Shown piece by piece: positions 46,691 through 59,300 of a DNA stretch of 64,000 nt. Within the stretch, counting starts at the first letter, position 1. Each line of letters begins with the position of its first letter. Source of the DNA: Micractinium sp. NFX-FRZ (lineage: Eukaryota > Chlorophyta > Trebouxiophyceae > Chlorellales > Chlorellaceae); the NCBI GenBank assembly GCA_029339195.1, contig JAPTJF010000205.1, positions 1-64,000 on the forward strand, given 5' to 3'. The notes beneath the pieces are model-generated. The model ran no database searches. It was not told the origin of the DNA and worked only from the letters and a program-made list of their open reading frames with translations. The position numbers and the translations under genes are program-made.

Positions 46691-46728
46691 AGCGTGCTTG
46701 CCCTACCACGTGTGAGGGCAAGCACGCT
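46691..46728. repeat. 38-bp near-perfect palindrome centred on CACGTG
   Basis: Left arm AGCGTGCTTGCCCT (46691-46704) pairs perfectly with AGGGCAAGCACGCT (46715-46728). The 10-base centre contains CACGTG, and 17 of the 19 possible base pairs form. It could be a cruciform or hairpin, or a symmetric binding site; CACGTG is the core of plant G-box sites. Confidence 0.8.
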
Positions 46729-47160
46729 GTGTGGCTCGGCCTATGCAGCTTCCAATTCACAACGAAAGCTGCGCGGCGGAAGGCGGACAGCTGTGTGGCG
46801 AACAACAAAAGAGTGCTGCCCACCCTTATGTGTGACCCCCGTGCGGTTCCCATGGGGGGTGCAAGCAGACGCTCTGTAGAGGCAGGCAGCAGACCCGCTG
46901 GCCGCCTCCCATGATACGGCCTGCCCGCTGCTCCGCCGCCCAGCTGTCCCCGCCTCCAGGCCTGCCATCCGCTCATCAGGTGCCTGCACGGCTTCCGTAC
47001 TAAACAAACCCGCTATGAAACAGTGGGCAGGCATAGCTGGTTCGGGCAGGGCACACGAAAGATTGTTGTGTTGGCAAGTCCGGCACTGCACAACATCAGC
47101 CTTCAGGTGACATCTGTATTGCAACCCTGAAGCGCCTCCTTCCCAAGTCCTCGTACTTCG

Positions 47161-47165
47161 TTACA
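47161..47165 (-). terminator. Putative UGUAA polyadenylation signal of gene K (NUP155)
   Basis: TGTAA on the minus strand, 158 nt after the stop codon of gene K. Confidence 0.5.
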
Positions 47166-47322
47166 AGCCAGCTAAAAACTGGCCAGGCAAGCTCGTTGAG
47201 AGGACAGGAAATGTGGTGCGGGCAGGCGTGCTGGGGGCTATATCAGCTCAGGCTGGCAGAGTAAGCTGCCGCTGCTGCCGGTGATGTCACGCAAGGCCCC
47301 ACGCTGCTGTTGGCACCCCTCC

Positions 47323-50300
47323 TCAGTACGCCGTGGGCCGGAAGCCGCCCACCAGCGGCTGCAGCGCTCCCTGCAGCGCCTCGAACTGGGCGGCAAGGCG
47401 CTCCGCTTCTGCAGCAGGCAGCAGCCGCCGCGCCTCGGCTGCAGGGGGGTGCACACAGTGGAGAGGGGGGGAGGGTGTGGAGAGGGTGGGGACCGTGAGG
47501 ATGAGAAGGGGCAGAGGTGGTGCATATGGAGCCGGCAGAGATGCCCAGTGAGCGCTGGTGCAAAGCTGGTCTAGGGCTGCTCTGCATCTGGGATACTGGG
47601 CCCCAAGGTTGGCAACTCTCAGCAGCACCCTGCGGCCCGTCAGCACCACCCCGGCTGCACTCTGCAGTACATACATGCAGCGGCCGACCACCCCATGCAA
47701 ACCTGCGTATGCCTCGCAGGCCGCAGCCAGCAGCCCCGCCTCTCGCCGCCCGGCGCGGTGGCCCCCAAACGCGCCCGGCGCCCGGTCTAGAAGCTTGTCC
47801 TGAGGCAGGGGGAAAGAGGGCAATAGGGGCAGGGTGGGGGGTGAGTGCAGTTCAAAGCAGGCCCTGCAGGTGTGGGGGAAGACCAGCACTGGACGAAGAC
47901 CGCTGCCCTTGTGAACAGGAGCTCGCTTGCATGCTGGCTTGGCATCTGTTACCAGTGAACTAAAGCGTTCCTCTCTAGAACAGGCCACACATCGCCCCCC
48001 CGGCCCACCCACCTTGGCTGCCGAGATGGCTGCCGCCAGGGAGTGCAGCAGGCGCAGGCGCAGGGAGGGTGCATGCAATGCATCGCCCGCCTCGTCGCCA
48101 CCGCGGATGCTGCAGGGTACAGAGGGGGCAGACGCAGGGAGGGCAGCCAGGGGCAGGGTGCCATCAGCTGCAGCTTGAAACATGCTGGCTAAAATACCAC
48201 ACTAGCAAGCATACAGGCACCCACCAATGGCCAAGTGCTGTGCACAAATTGTCTGCACTAAGCGCACACGCGCCACGTTGAGGCCCCTTACCTGAGCAGC
48301 GTCTCGTAGACACGCACCACCGCCTCGTAAGACCCCTTGCATGCGGTGACCTGCAGCCAGGGAACAGCAGAGGGGCAGCGGTCGGCAGGTGTGGCAGCGT
48401 GAAAGCAGCGGGGAAAGAGCGGGTGCAGGCAGCAGGATAGACGCCTTCAGGAAAGGCAGCACACGGCAGCGCTAGGGGAGCAACAGCAAAGACTGTGATC
48501 AACCAGCGTAGTCAGAGCGTCACCACCAACACCACACCAACGACAGCAATGCCACCAGCACCAGCGTCGGGCAGCAGGCGCACCATGGCCTGCAGCAGGC
48601 GGGCGCTGTCCTGCGCCACCCCGGTGTGCGTGGGCCAGCTGCCCGCCGCCATCTGCTCCAGCCGCATCAGCACGTGGTGGGCAGGGAAGCTGCGGCGGAG
48701 GCGGGGGGCGGTGGCGGAGCAGGGGGCACAACAGGGGCAGGGGGACGTCAAGAGAAGGCAACTGGGCGCCCGAAGCGAGGCAGCGTGATGACAGCGGCAG
48801 AACTGGGCGCAGGATTGCATGCTTTCTCCAAGAGTGCATGGCGGGCACTCGCCAAGACCGCACACGGCCACCTCCTGGGTGGTTCCTCCCTGGCCAGCGC
48901 GAGAAACCAGCCAGGCAGAGGCTGGAGCAGCCCGGCAAAACACGCCTTGCCCAGCCTGCATCCCCACCCATTGGCCTCAACTCCTCCAGCACATGTGCAC
49001 ATGCATGGGCACACACCTGTTCTCATTGGGGTAGAACTGCTCCCCCAGGCTCTCCACACAGCGGCAGCACTCGTCCATCGCGGCCGCTGCAGCCTGGTCG
49101 TCGCCCGCGCCCATGGCGGCCGCCGCCTCGCCGCCGCCCTCCCACTGCTGCTGCCATGCCTGTGCGGCGCGGGCGAGGGGGTAAGACTCAAATGGGGGGA
49201 ATTCGAACTGGGCACACAGGTCGGCTGCCCGCACATCAGCCGCAGCGGCAGTAGAGGCAGGCGACAGCAGCACATGGGCGAAACAGGGGGAGGAGTCCAC
49301 AGGCTGCAGGGACCAGAGGAGAAATGAGCACACACGCACTCACGTGCCTTCCTGACGTCCTCATCCCACTGTAAGCGCCAGGCCCCACAGCTGGCACACG
49401 ACGAACTGAAACTCCCAATGCACACCGTGCACCCACGCTGAAGACGCCCCCGCTGCCTCGTCCCCTGCCCGCCCTCACCTCTTTCAGCGCCAGATCCCAC
49501 AGCTGGCAGACGTACTGCCGGTCGCTGAAGTTGGCCAGGTGGACCATCTCCAGGCACAGGGCCCAGTTCTGTGCAGGGAGCAATGGGCAGGAGGGAGAGG
49601 CAGGGAGGGAGCGGGTGTACGAGACAGGGTCAGGGAGAGAGTCAACGGGGGGAGGGGTGGTGGGACCTGAGGACCACAGCTGATGCAGGGGCAGGCTGTG
49701 TGTACAAACCCACCATGCAATCGCAAACTCAAACGCCGCTCCGCCACCCCACCCACCAATACCCACCCCACCCCCTTGCTCCTAACCCGACACTGTCCCG
49801 GTGCCACAGCACCTGCGAGGGGATGGCGTGGTGGTTGCACAGCCAGCAACTCACCGCCCCAGCCAAACCCACCACATGAGTTGACAGTGCGAGAGCAATA
49901 GATGTTGAAACATAGGTAGGTGTGAACGGAGGCTCACCTGTGAGGGTATGGCGTAGTCGTTGTACAGCACCTCCAGCGGTTTCGGCGCCGCCCGCAGCTC
50001 GCTCACCGCGCCCTCCGCCTCCTCACGAGCAGCTTCATCCGGCGCCGTGGCAGCTGCAGGGGCCGGGTCAAGAGGACCATTGAGTTGTGTGCACAAGCCT
50101 GTGAGTGCAGTTCCAAGGCGGCGGGGAGTGCAGAGCTCGCTGCAAACGTGCCGTCCCCGCCGAGCCTTCAATATGCCCGGCCCCTGCGCAGCTAGCCCGC
50201 CGTCTTCAACACCTCCCGCCAGTCTCTGCACAGCTCACTACGCCCCCAGTCAGTCGGTGCCACAACCCCCGCCCATGCGCGCCTCCTCACCCGCCGCCGC

Positions 50301-53300
50301 CAGCACCTCGGTCAGCCGCTGCTGCAGCGCCATGATGCGCCCCTTGCTCTCCAGCCGATCCAGCAGCTCGGCGTCGCCGTACGACTTGGCCTGCCGGGGG
50401 ACATGTGGGTGGGAGCGGGCGTTAGCACCTGGAAGCATGTCTAGCGCCGGCAAGCTGCAGGCAGCAGGTGCTGTTAATCCCTTCCTCGCGTTGGCAGCAC
50501 CCTGGCAGCTGCTGACCCTGCAGGACTGGCGGCGCAGCGAGGCAAGCTTGCCCTCACCTGCAGACCGCCGCCTGGTAGTGCTGTGGAGCGAGCCCGCTGC
50601 ACAGCATACCTGGCCTCCCCCAAAGTGCAGGATTTGAGGCCCCACAACAGAAAGCATCACCCCCACCTGCAGCACCGCCGCCTGGTAGTACTCCTCCCGC
50701 TGCTCCAGGCTGACCGCCTGCTCGCCGGGGCCGCTGGCGCGGTCCGCCAGCAGTTCATACACCTGTCAACACGAGAAGGAAGGAGGAGTGGAGAGGAGGT
50801 GCTAGGTAGATGAGGCGGGTGGGAATGACGGAAACAGTGAGCGTGAGAAGAGGGACGGCGGCAGGACCCTGCTCTTGCATGCCACTTGCCTCCCACCCAG
50901 CTCCATTCCGCCCACCCCAGCTTGCCACCCCTTCATTGCTCCGTTCCTGAGCGACCGCCCCGCCCCATCTCCTCTGGGGCCCCGCCCCTGCACGTTCGTT
51001 CCATCCGCACCTGCGCCGCCTTGGCATACTCGTGCCGGCTGATGTAGAAGCGGGCCAGCACCTCCACGTGGGCCACCTGCACGGCACAGCAGGTCAGGGC
51101 ACAGCGCAGCACGGCACGGCAGAGGGAGCAGGTCAGGCACGGAGGGTGCAGGAGCGAGATACCCCCCCATGTGGGCCATGGCACAGCAGGTCAGGTCCGG
51201 TCAGGTCAGGTAAAGGCAGGGAGCAGGAGAGAGGCATGGGAGGCATGCACTCCGGTGCTCAAGAGATACCTCAGAGAGCACCTCCACATGCAAGCATGCA
51301 TCAGAGAGAGCGGCCTCGTCCTTGAACCGCTCGGGAACCAAGCAACCGCCTCCTATGACCACGCTGCACCCTCGCTCCCCCCCCCCACACACCTGGCTGG
51401 CCGACAGGGGCCCCACGCTGGAGCCGCTGGCCGCCCCCAGCAGGCCACCCGCCCGTATGAGGTATGCCTCAAGGTAGGGGGTGTCCAGGGACAGCAGGTC
51501 CTTGACAGCGCTGCAGGGAGGTGGGAGGGAGGTGGGAGGGAGGTGGGAGGGAGGTGGACCAAGAAGTTGCCGTCTTGTAATGGGGGGAGGTGCTGATGGT
51601 GCAGATGAGGGCAGCAGGTGAGGCGGGGCGAGGTGCGAGGGCGGGCAGGGTCCAGGACCCAAAGCTGGACCCACCCGGCCCCTCCCAAGCAAGCCTCACC
51701 TGAGCTGCACCAGCGTGGCGTAGAGGGCGTCGTGGAAGCAGGGGTCGGGGGCGGCAGCGGCGCGCGCCAGCAGCTGCTGCCGGAACGCCGCGCGCTCGGC
51801 GTCGCTCAGGCTCTTGCCCAGCGCCTCCAGTGCGGGGGTGGCGGCTGCAAGAGGGAGGGGCATGAGAGTGGCCTGTGTACACCCAGCTGCCAGCATGTGG
51901 AAGCCCACGTCTCGCCTGGTCTGCCCTCTTCTGGCGCAGGCTCTTCATTTTGCCGGCACGGCAAGACAGCACGGCAAGACAGCACAAAAGATCTTCAACC
52001 AGGCGGCATGTCCAGGGCACCAGGCCCCATGCAACCACAGCAGGCAGGACACGCTCTTCATGCTCCCTGCCCGCCCCCTGACTCACCTGTGCGGTCTATG
52101 AGGAGGCGCAGCACGGCCATGGCGTGCTGGTAGCACACCTCGTCGCGCCGCCGCGCAGCAGCCTCGCCCTCGGGGCCCGGCGTGGAGGCCACGTCGTGGG
52201 GGTCAAGGGCCGCCGCTTTCTGCCAGGCAGCGAGGAAGCAAGCAGCGGAGGAGCAATGCTGGAGTGGAGGCCACACCGAGGGGTTTGGAGTGCAGCGGCT
52301 TTCGGCAGGCATTGACCAGTTTTGGGCAGGCAGGTGTTGCCCTGCCCCTGCACCGTCCCCACTGTCGGCACCTCCACAGGTCGCCCGCCTGGGGCTGCAC
52401 TGCGTGCCAGGCTCCCGGGCATCCGGCAGTTCCCCCTCCACCCTCCCATCTCCCCAAACCGGCAGCGTTTCTCACCCGCAGCGGCAGGTCCACAATTGCC
52501 TGCACCGCCCGCAGATAGGCCAGCTGCGGCACCACCTGCCCCAGGTCCACCGCCAGCGGCACACGCAGCATGAGGCCCACCGCCTCGCGCGCCAACGCCT
52601 CGCGGTCGGCTGAACCAAGAGAAGGGCAGGGGCAGAGTGTTTGTTGGCATAAGAGAAAGAGAGGCAGCCAGGGGCATTTGCAGCCTGAGGCCTCACGGTC
52701 TCGTGCGGTTGCAGGGGCACAGAGCAGGCAACGGGTGGTCAGCGATGTGCAACCGACAGAGTCTCTGGCTGGCCTTGCACAGCGCCCCCTACGCAGCGAC
52801 GCTACGGCAGCGGCGGCAGCATCCACAAGCAGTGTCACAATACAGGCGTGGGCAACAGAACGGGAGCACTCTTTCCAGGTCTTACCCATGGCAGCCGCCG
52901 CCTCTGCGCGCTGCAGCAGCCCCGACGCCTGGTAGTACAGTTTGTCGTCCTCCTGCACTCAGCAGGTGCAGGCAGTACAGGCGAAAGTTTGAGTCGAGCA
53001 GCAAAGCGAACATTGAGGTTAATACCAGTAATGGTAGGCCCGAAACCTGGGAATGCAGCTTGTCGCCCTCATGTGGTGCAGGCAGTAAGTACAGTAGCAC
53101 TACAATCATGGCCCCGCAGCAGCATCAAGACGAGCAGTACAGGAAGGCCGAGGATCAGGGGGGGACGGACAGCCCCTTTTGCTGCTAATGCAGCGTTGAC
53201 GTATGGCGGGGTGGGCCCATGAGAAGCTGGGTATGAGGAAGGGGCACAAAGAGACGGCACGCCGCCCAGACAACCGGAGCGCAGGCCGCCCCCCGGCTGT

Positions 53301-56300
53301 GCACTGCGTGCACCCCTTTCCTCAAACGCAACCCCTGCATGCGCGCCAACTTGCATGCTGCCTCACAGCCCGCAGGCCGCCCCACCTTGAAGTAGGAGCC
53401 GCACCCCTGCTGCAGCGCTGCCGCCAGGTCCTCGGCCACGCCACCTGGCAGGAAGGGGAAGGCGAGGGGCGGGCAGGGAGAGGAGAGAAGCAAGGGTTGT
53501 CTTCCTGGCCGAGGTGTACGCAGCAGGAGACGGGCAGGAGTTGAGCCCTGAAGCACCATTGATCTGATGCGGCAGCACGTTCGACCTGTGTGCTCGCTGA
53601 GCCTGCCCGCGGATTCGCACAAGTGGCAGGCGCCATGATGCAGAGAGCCTTACAGCCCCCACCCTACTGCCACCCACCCGCCTGCCCTGCTGGCCACCCG
53701 CCTTGGCACTGCTGGCTGGCCATCCCCACCCATGTGACCATTCCCCCGCCCATGCACCCACCTGTGGCGCTCAAGTGCTCGGCCACCAGCACAGAGATGA
53801 GCTGGGTGGCCACCCCCTCGCCGTCCTCGCTGCTCACCCAGTCCCTGCAGGCGTCCATAAGTCAGGCGGGCCAGGCGCAGGGAGCCACATTCAGGGGCCA
53901 CGCGACAGGGGCGACAGAGCAACAACGCGCCTGTGCATTGCAACGCGGCAAAGCGGCAAAGCAGCCAGCAGCAGGCCCGCACAGCCGCAAAAGTGGCCTG
54001 CCAGTCCCAGCCAGATACCGATGCCACGGCTGCACCGCCACTTCATGCTTCCCTTTGTTGGAACAGCCCCTCCGTTCTGCCCCCCACCCCACCCCACCTG
54101 AAGCGCATGCCCCGCAGCTGCGCGCGGTAGCCGTCCTCCATGCGCGCCGCCAGCCGCCCAATGTTGTGCTCGCTCAGCACGCGCAGCAGGAAGCAGGCCT
54201 GGGAGGCGCGCGCCACCAGGGCACGCACAACCTCAGTGCTGCAGCCGCCAGGGGAAGCCAGAGGTTGAGTAAGCACCAGTGAGCGCAACGGCGTGTGGGT
54301 GTCAAGGTGAGGAGGGAGGCAGCAGCAGGCTTTGAACATCAAACTGACCTGTCACACAACAAGCATGAACCCCTGGTCCCTGCTGGCAACTGCTCTCCCC
54401 CCTGCCGCACCGCGCCCACCCACCGCTTCAGCTCCGCCTGCTGCGCATCCTCCAGCCGCTGCCGCTTGGCCGCCGGCAGCGCGCCCGCCCCGTCGGCGCC
54501 GGCGCCCCCGCCGGCGCCCACCCCGGGCAGCCGCCCCCGCCGGCGGTGCAGGTAGTCTGCCAGGAAGGAGTCCAGGGCCCTCAGCTTGTCCTCCAGCGAG
54601 AGCAGGGCGTCCAGGGAGAGCTTGCTCTTCAGCAGCTGAGGGGATGCGCGCATGGGGACCACCACCTGGGGGCAGGAGGCGGGGCAGGGGCGGCAGGGAA
54701 GGGGGGGAAGTGAGGGAGCACGAGCTTGGAGAGTGGGGTGGGTCGCAAAGAACAGGGGCCAGGGACTAAACAGCAGGAGAGGGGAGCACCTCTGTGCAGG
54801 CACCAAGCTCCCGAAGCGCGTACATGAAAGCCTGTCCATGCAGGGTTCACCAAGCAGGGTTCACACGTGCCCCGCCAGCAAGCGCCTCCCCCCCCCCCCC
54901 CAACACACCAACACACACACCTGCTCATCCCACACCGCCTGCAGGACGCGGGAGGCGTAGAGGCACAGGCCGTGGTGCGCGCCGCTCCACTCGGGCTCAG
55001 CCACCGGCACCACCGCGCCCATGTCAAACCCTGCCACAAGGTGGGGAGGGGGCAGCATGTAAAGGCGGCGGCGGTGAGCCAGTTGGAAGGTGGCAAAGTG
55101 CCAGACGTGTGGCTGCACCACATGCACCCCCCGGGCCCTGCAAAGTCAGCCCATGCCGCAGCCAGCTGGGCCACCCACCTGCCACCAGGCCGTCGTTGGC
55201 GCAGATGCAACCGCGGCTGCACTCAACAGAGGGAAAAGCATAAGCTACTGCAGTCTGGCCCGCCCGCCCAACACTACCGCCCACCCACCTGCCGCCAGGC
55301 CGTCGTCAGCGCCGCCAAAGGCAGGGGCTGCCGCTGCCCCCCCGCCATCGGCGGCGTCGCGCAGCTGCGGCTCGCCACAGAGGCGCGGGTTGTCCAGCGC
55401 CGCCTTGGCCTGGGCAACCGTGGCCACAGACACCTGCGGGGCGGCATGAGAGAGGAGTGCTTTTTAGCAAGAAGCACAGAAGGACAAGGCCCCCGCTGTG
55501 CCGCGCCTGCCCTCCCTACCGACCACCCGGGCCCTCCTCCCCCACCTGCGGCGGCCCCGCTGTGGCCAGCAGGATGCACATGGCCGCGGCCTCGGGTGCG
55601 CCGTACGACTTGAAGAACACCTCCAGCTTGGTGGCGTCACGCTGCTCCAGGAGCTGCAGAGTGGAGCAAGAAGCGGGGCGGCGCAAGCGGGCGGATGGTC
55701 GGTGTGTGGGAGGGGGGCGCGTCAGCTTCTGCTCTCCCTCCGGCGCTACACCTCCCCCTATCCTGAGCATAGGACACAAGGGCTGGGGGGCCCTGGCCTA
55801 TCCGGCCCTGCTTCATTATGAAACAACAACACAAGCTAGTACCTGCGCCAGCACATCCACGGGCCGCATCTTCTCCATCTCCAGCACGCCCGCCGTGGTC
55901 ACCATCACAAAGCGGGGCGCGGCGCCCAGGTTCTGCACAGGTGGGAGCATTGAGTGCATCAGGTGAAATAGAGCACAGAAGAGCTTGGGCTGACAGCATG
56001 GTGTGGCATTGTTGGCAGGAGGCCCGACTGTCAGGAGCGGAGACCAGCGAGCCGGGCAGGCAGGTAGGCAGGCAGGGGTGAACAGGCAGGTGTAAGGCAG
56101 GCAGGAGTGGGCAACGTGCACAGCACCAGCTCGCTTCAAAAACCACGGCAGCTGCTCCCACCTGTGTGGTCAGCTCATCCCGCACCGCCGTCTCCAGGCC
56201 ACCCAGCATCAGCGGTGCGGAGCGTGGCACGCTCCTGCAAGGGGTGAAGAAAGGCAGCATGATTCATGCCGTGACCATCGTTGCATCAACAGGGCACCGG

Positions 56301-59300
56301 TGCAGCGCCCTCAGTACTTGGGATTCAGGGCCATGCACCTGGCGCGCTGCTCGCCTCAACCCTGAACACCCATGATTGCCCTCACCCTCAGGCCTCCTCC
56401 CCCTGCCTGGCCCCACCTGATGGCGCACGCCTCGCCGGGTGTGTGCACCTCCAGCTGGCTGACAGCCTCACGCAGCCCCGCCACGGCAACGTGGGTGCCA
56501 GTGGCGGTGCCCACGGGGGGAATGGTCAGGTCCCTGCAGGTAAAACATGTGCGCAAGGGAGGAGAGGGAAGGGTTGGATAACAGGGCTGGAGTGCAGCGA
56601 GTAGCAGGGGAATTTAAGAACATAAGCATAAGCTATTGCGTAACCATTGAAGCCGTCCATCAAACCCAACCCAACCCCGCCCCAGCGCGCCTGCTGAGCA
56701 TGAAGAGGCGTGTGCGGCTCTCCCCCGCCGCCGCCTCCGCCAGCAGCAGCACGCCGTTTGAGTAGTGGGCCGCCACCACCTCCAGTCCACGGGCGGGGGC
56801 GTGGCCACCCGTGCCCACCATGCCGGTGCGCCCCGCTGAGCCTGCTGCCGCTGAGGAGGGCATGGCCTGGCGCGCCACCTCGGCACGCAGGCGGTCGGGG
56901 CGCGGGCCCGCGGCTGCAAGGCGGGCAGGTTGCAGGCAGGGGGAGGCAGAAGACGGTGAGGCGGACAGGTGGGCTTGTGGAAACCTCACAACACAGCACC
57001 TGACGCAGCAGACAAAGCATTACATTACTGCACGGCTTTCCCTGCCTCAAGCCGATCATGCGCCTCCGCAGCTGCCCCCGTGCCAAGTTTCTTGACAACT
57101 ACCCCCGGACAGCCCCTGGCCATCCCCCCACCCCGTCCAGCTTTGGTCACAGCCCCCCAGGCCCACTCACGGTCGTTGCCGTACCGCGAGCTGGCGGCTG
57201 CCCAGTACACACGCCGCCCATCGGCCGTGACGGTGAGCAGGTGCAGGCGGTGGGACTGGCTGGGCGGGATGGGGGCCATGTACACCACGGCCGCGCCCTT
57301 GCGGTCGCCGCCTGTTGCAGGCAGTAATGCATGAGGGGTTGGGTGAGGCAGGCAGGCGCGTCAGGCGGTGCACTGTGGTGCCAACTCGAGGCTAATAAAC
57401 ATACCACGAGGAGGGCTCTGCTCTGGTCAGTGCAGCTGCAGGCCCTCCTGACCCTCTGCATGCACAGGACTGCTGCCCTCCCACTGCTGCCCCCACTGCT
57501 GCTGCCCACCTCCGCGGCCAAATACGTCGCGCCCGCCAAGCGCACGCGCCGCGTCGTGCAGGAACTCGGAGCTCTCTGCCACCTTGGAGGGGGCGGCCTT
57601 GCCGTCGGAGCCCAGGTCAAACACCTGCATTGATTTGGTGCACGTAAGACGGGCATGCGGAGAGGGTGGGTGGGAACAGGGTGTGCCAGGCAAGCCGGGT
57701 GGGCAGGCGAGTCGCAGGGCGGGCAGCAAGTCAAGCCGCATCCCCAGGGCACATGCAACAGGCAAGCAGGCGCCAGGTGGGCCTGCGCACACACAGCCAG
57801 CCACCCCCAGCAGTCGGCCGCTGCAACCCGCTCCCCCCTCCAGCGCTACCCCCCTCCAGCACCTGCAGCACGCTGGCCTGGCTGCGAGTGTACATGATGT
57901 GGCGCTTGTCGTCCACGCAAATGTCCACCAGGGCTGTGGGGCGGCAGTAGGGGGGAGGGAGGGAGGGCAGGAGGGGCGGAGGAGGAAACAGTTGACCAGG
58001 ACGAGTTCGGAGAGGGTAGACACAACAGGCAGAAGCGGAGCCGAGCTGAACGGGGTGACCCTAAGCAGAGGGCAGTGTAAGGACAGCAGCGCCGGGAGAG
58101 GGAAGGCATCAACAGCAGCGCAGCGGACAACCATCAGGCAGAGCATGCTGCCATGGTGGCAGTCGCACCTGAGGGCGAGCCAAAGAGGAAGGAGGGGAGG
58201 AAGGAGGGCAACAGCTGGCGCAGGCCGCCGGTGTGGCAGACCTGCAGGCGGGGCGGGGCGCAGCAGGCGGGCAGGCGCACACGTCACATCTGTCCCTGTG
58301 CTGCTGCATCACGTGCTCGGGGCACAGGCGTGCCCCTCGCCTGCCTGGTAATTGCACGAAGTTCAGTGCCCACCCTGCACCACTGCGCCTGCCAACGACT
58401 TGCCCTGCTGCCGCTGCTGCTGCTGCTGCTGCACAGCCCCGAGGCTGCCCCAGCTTCCTCGCACCTTCTGGCAGCGCTTGGAGCGCCAGCTGTCCCCGCT
58501 GGAGTACTGCAGCTCGTACAGGTGGCCGTCTGCAGTGTGTGTTGGGGGGGAGCAGGACCCCGTGCGGAAAGTGAGCGGCAGTGAAGGCAGGCCGGATGGG
58601 GGCGCAGAGAAGTGCGGTACGCAGGGCGGAGCCGCGGCAGCAGGCCAGGCGGAAGCAGGAGAAGGCGGTAGGAGAACGACCCCACCCACTCTGCTGGTGC
58701 TCCTCTTGCCTTACTGCATGCACGCACGCCGGCCGGCTGGCTGACCATCAGCACCTTCCCCCACCCCACCCAGCCCACCCCAGCACCACCCATCCCGCCC
58801 CACCCACCCACCCCAGCACCCACCACCCACCCACCCGCTCCCCCCATGAAGATCCGCCCATCAGCTGTGGCCGCCACGGACACCATGGTGACATTGTCTG
58901 CCGGCACGCTATACAGCGGCAGCGGCTGCAGCGTCAGCTCCTCGCACTCGTCGCCGCCCCCGCCCGCTCCGCGCGAGCAGCACACGCCCAGCAGCACGAT
59001 CTGCAGGGGCAGAGGGGGCACACACGGGGGGCTAGGGTGGAGCATCCGGCGTGGGGTGAGTACGCCCCAGCTGGGGGCACCCCCTCCTGGCCCGCCTGCT
59101 GCCGTAACTCCTGCCGCCTTTGCTGTTCCGCAAGTGTGCAGTTGTGCCTGCAGGTACCAAGCCTGCCGTGTCCCACACAGCGCCAGCAGGCATGCCTGCA
59201 AGCCGCCGGCCACATGCTCATACATGATGCCGGCGTGCTGTGCAGGCTGTCAACTCCACCCACCCCAGTGCTGCCTCCAGCCTTGCCCCGCCCCACTGGC

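Larger units (their letters stand above)
46176..47322. other. Intergenic region between genes J and K
   Basis: About 1.15 kb. It contains the promoter side of J (TATA box), a 38-bp near-perfect palindrome at 46691-46728 and the TGTAA of K. No coding sequence that I can support. Confidence 0.5.

Noticed and set aside
55171..55240. Extra NUP155 exon (CICANDGLVAG)
   Set aside because: Would break phase; it is a degraded copy of the end of exon 16 lying in the intron.
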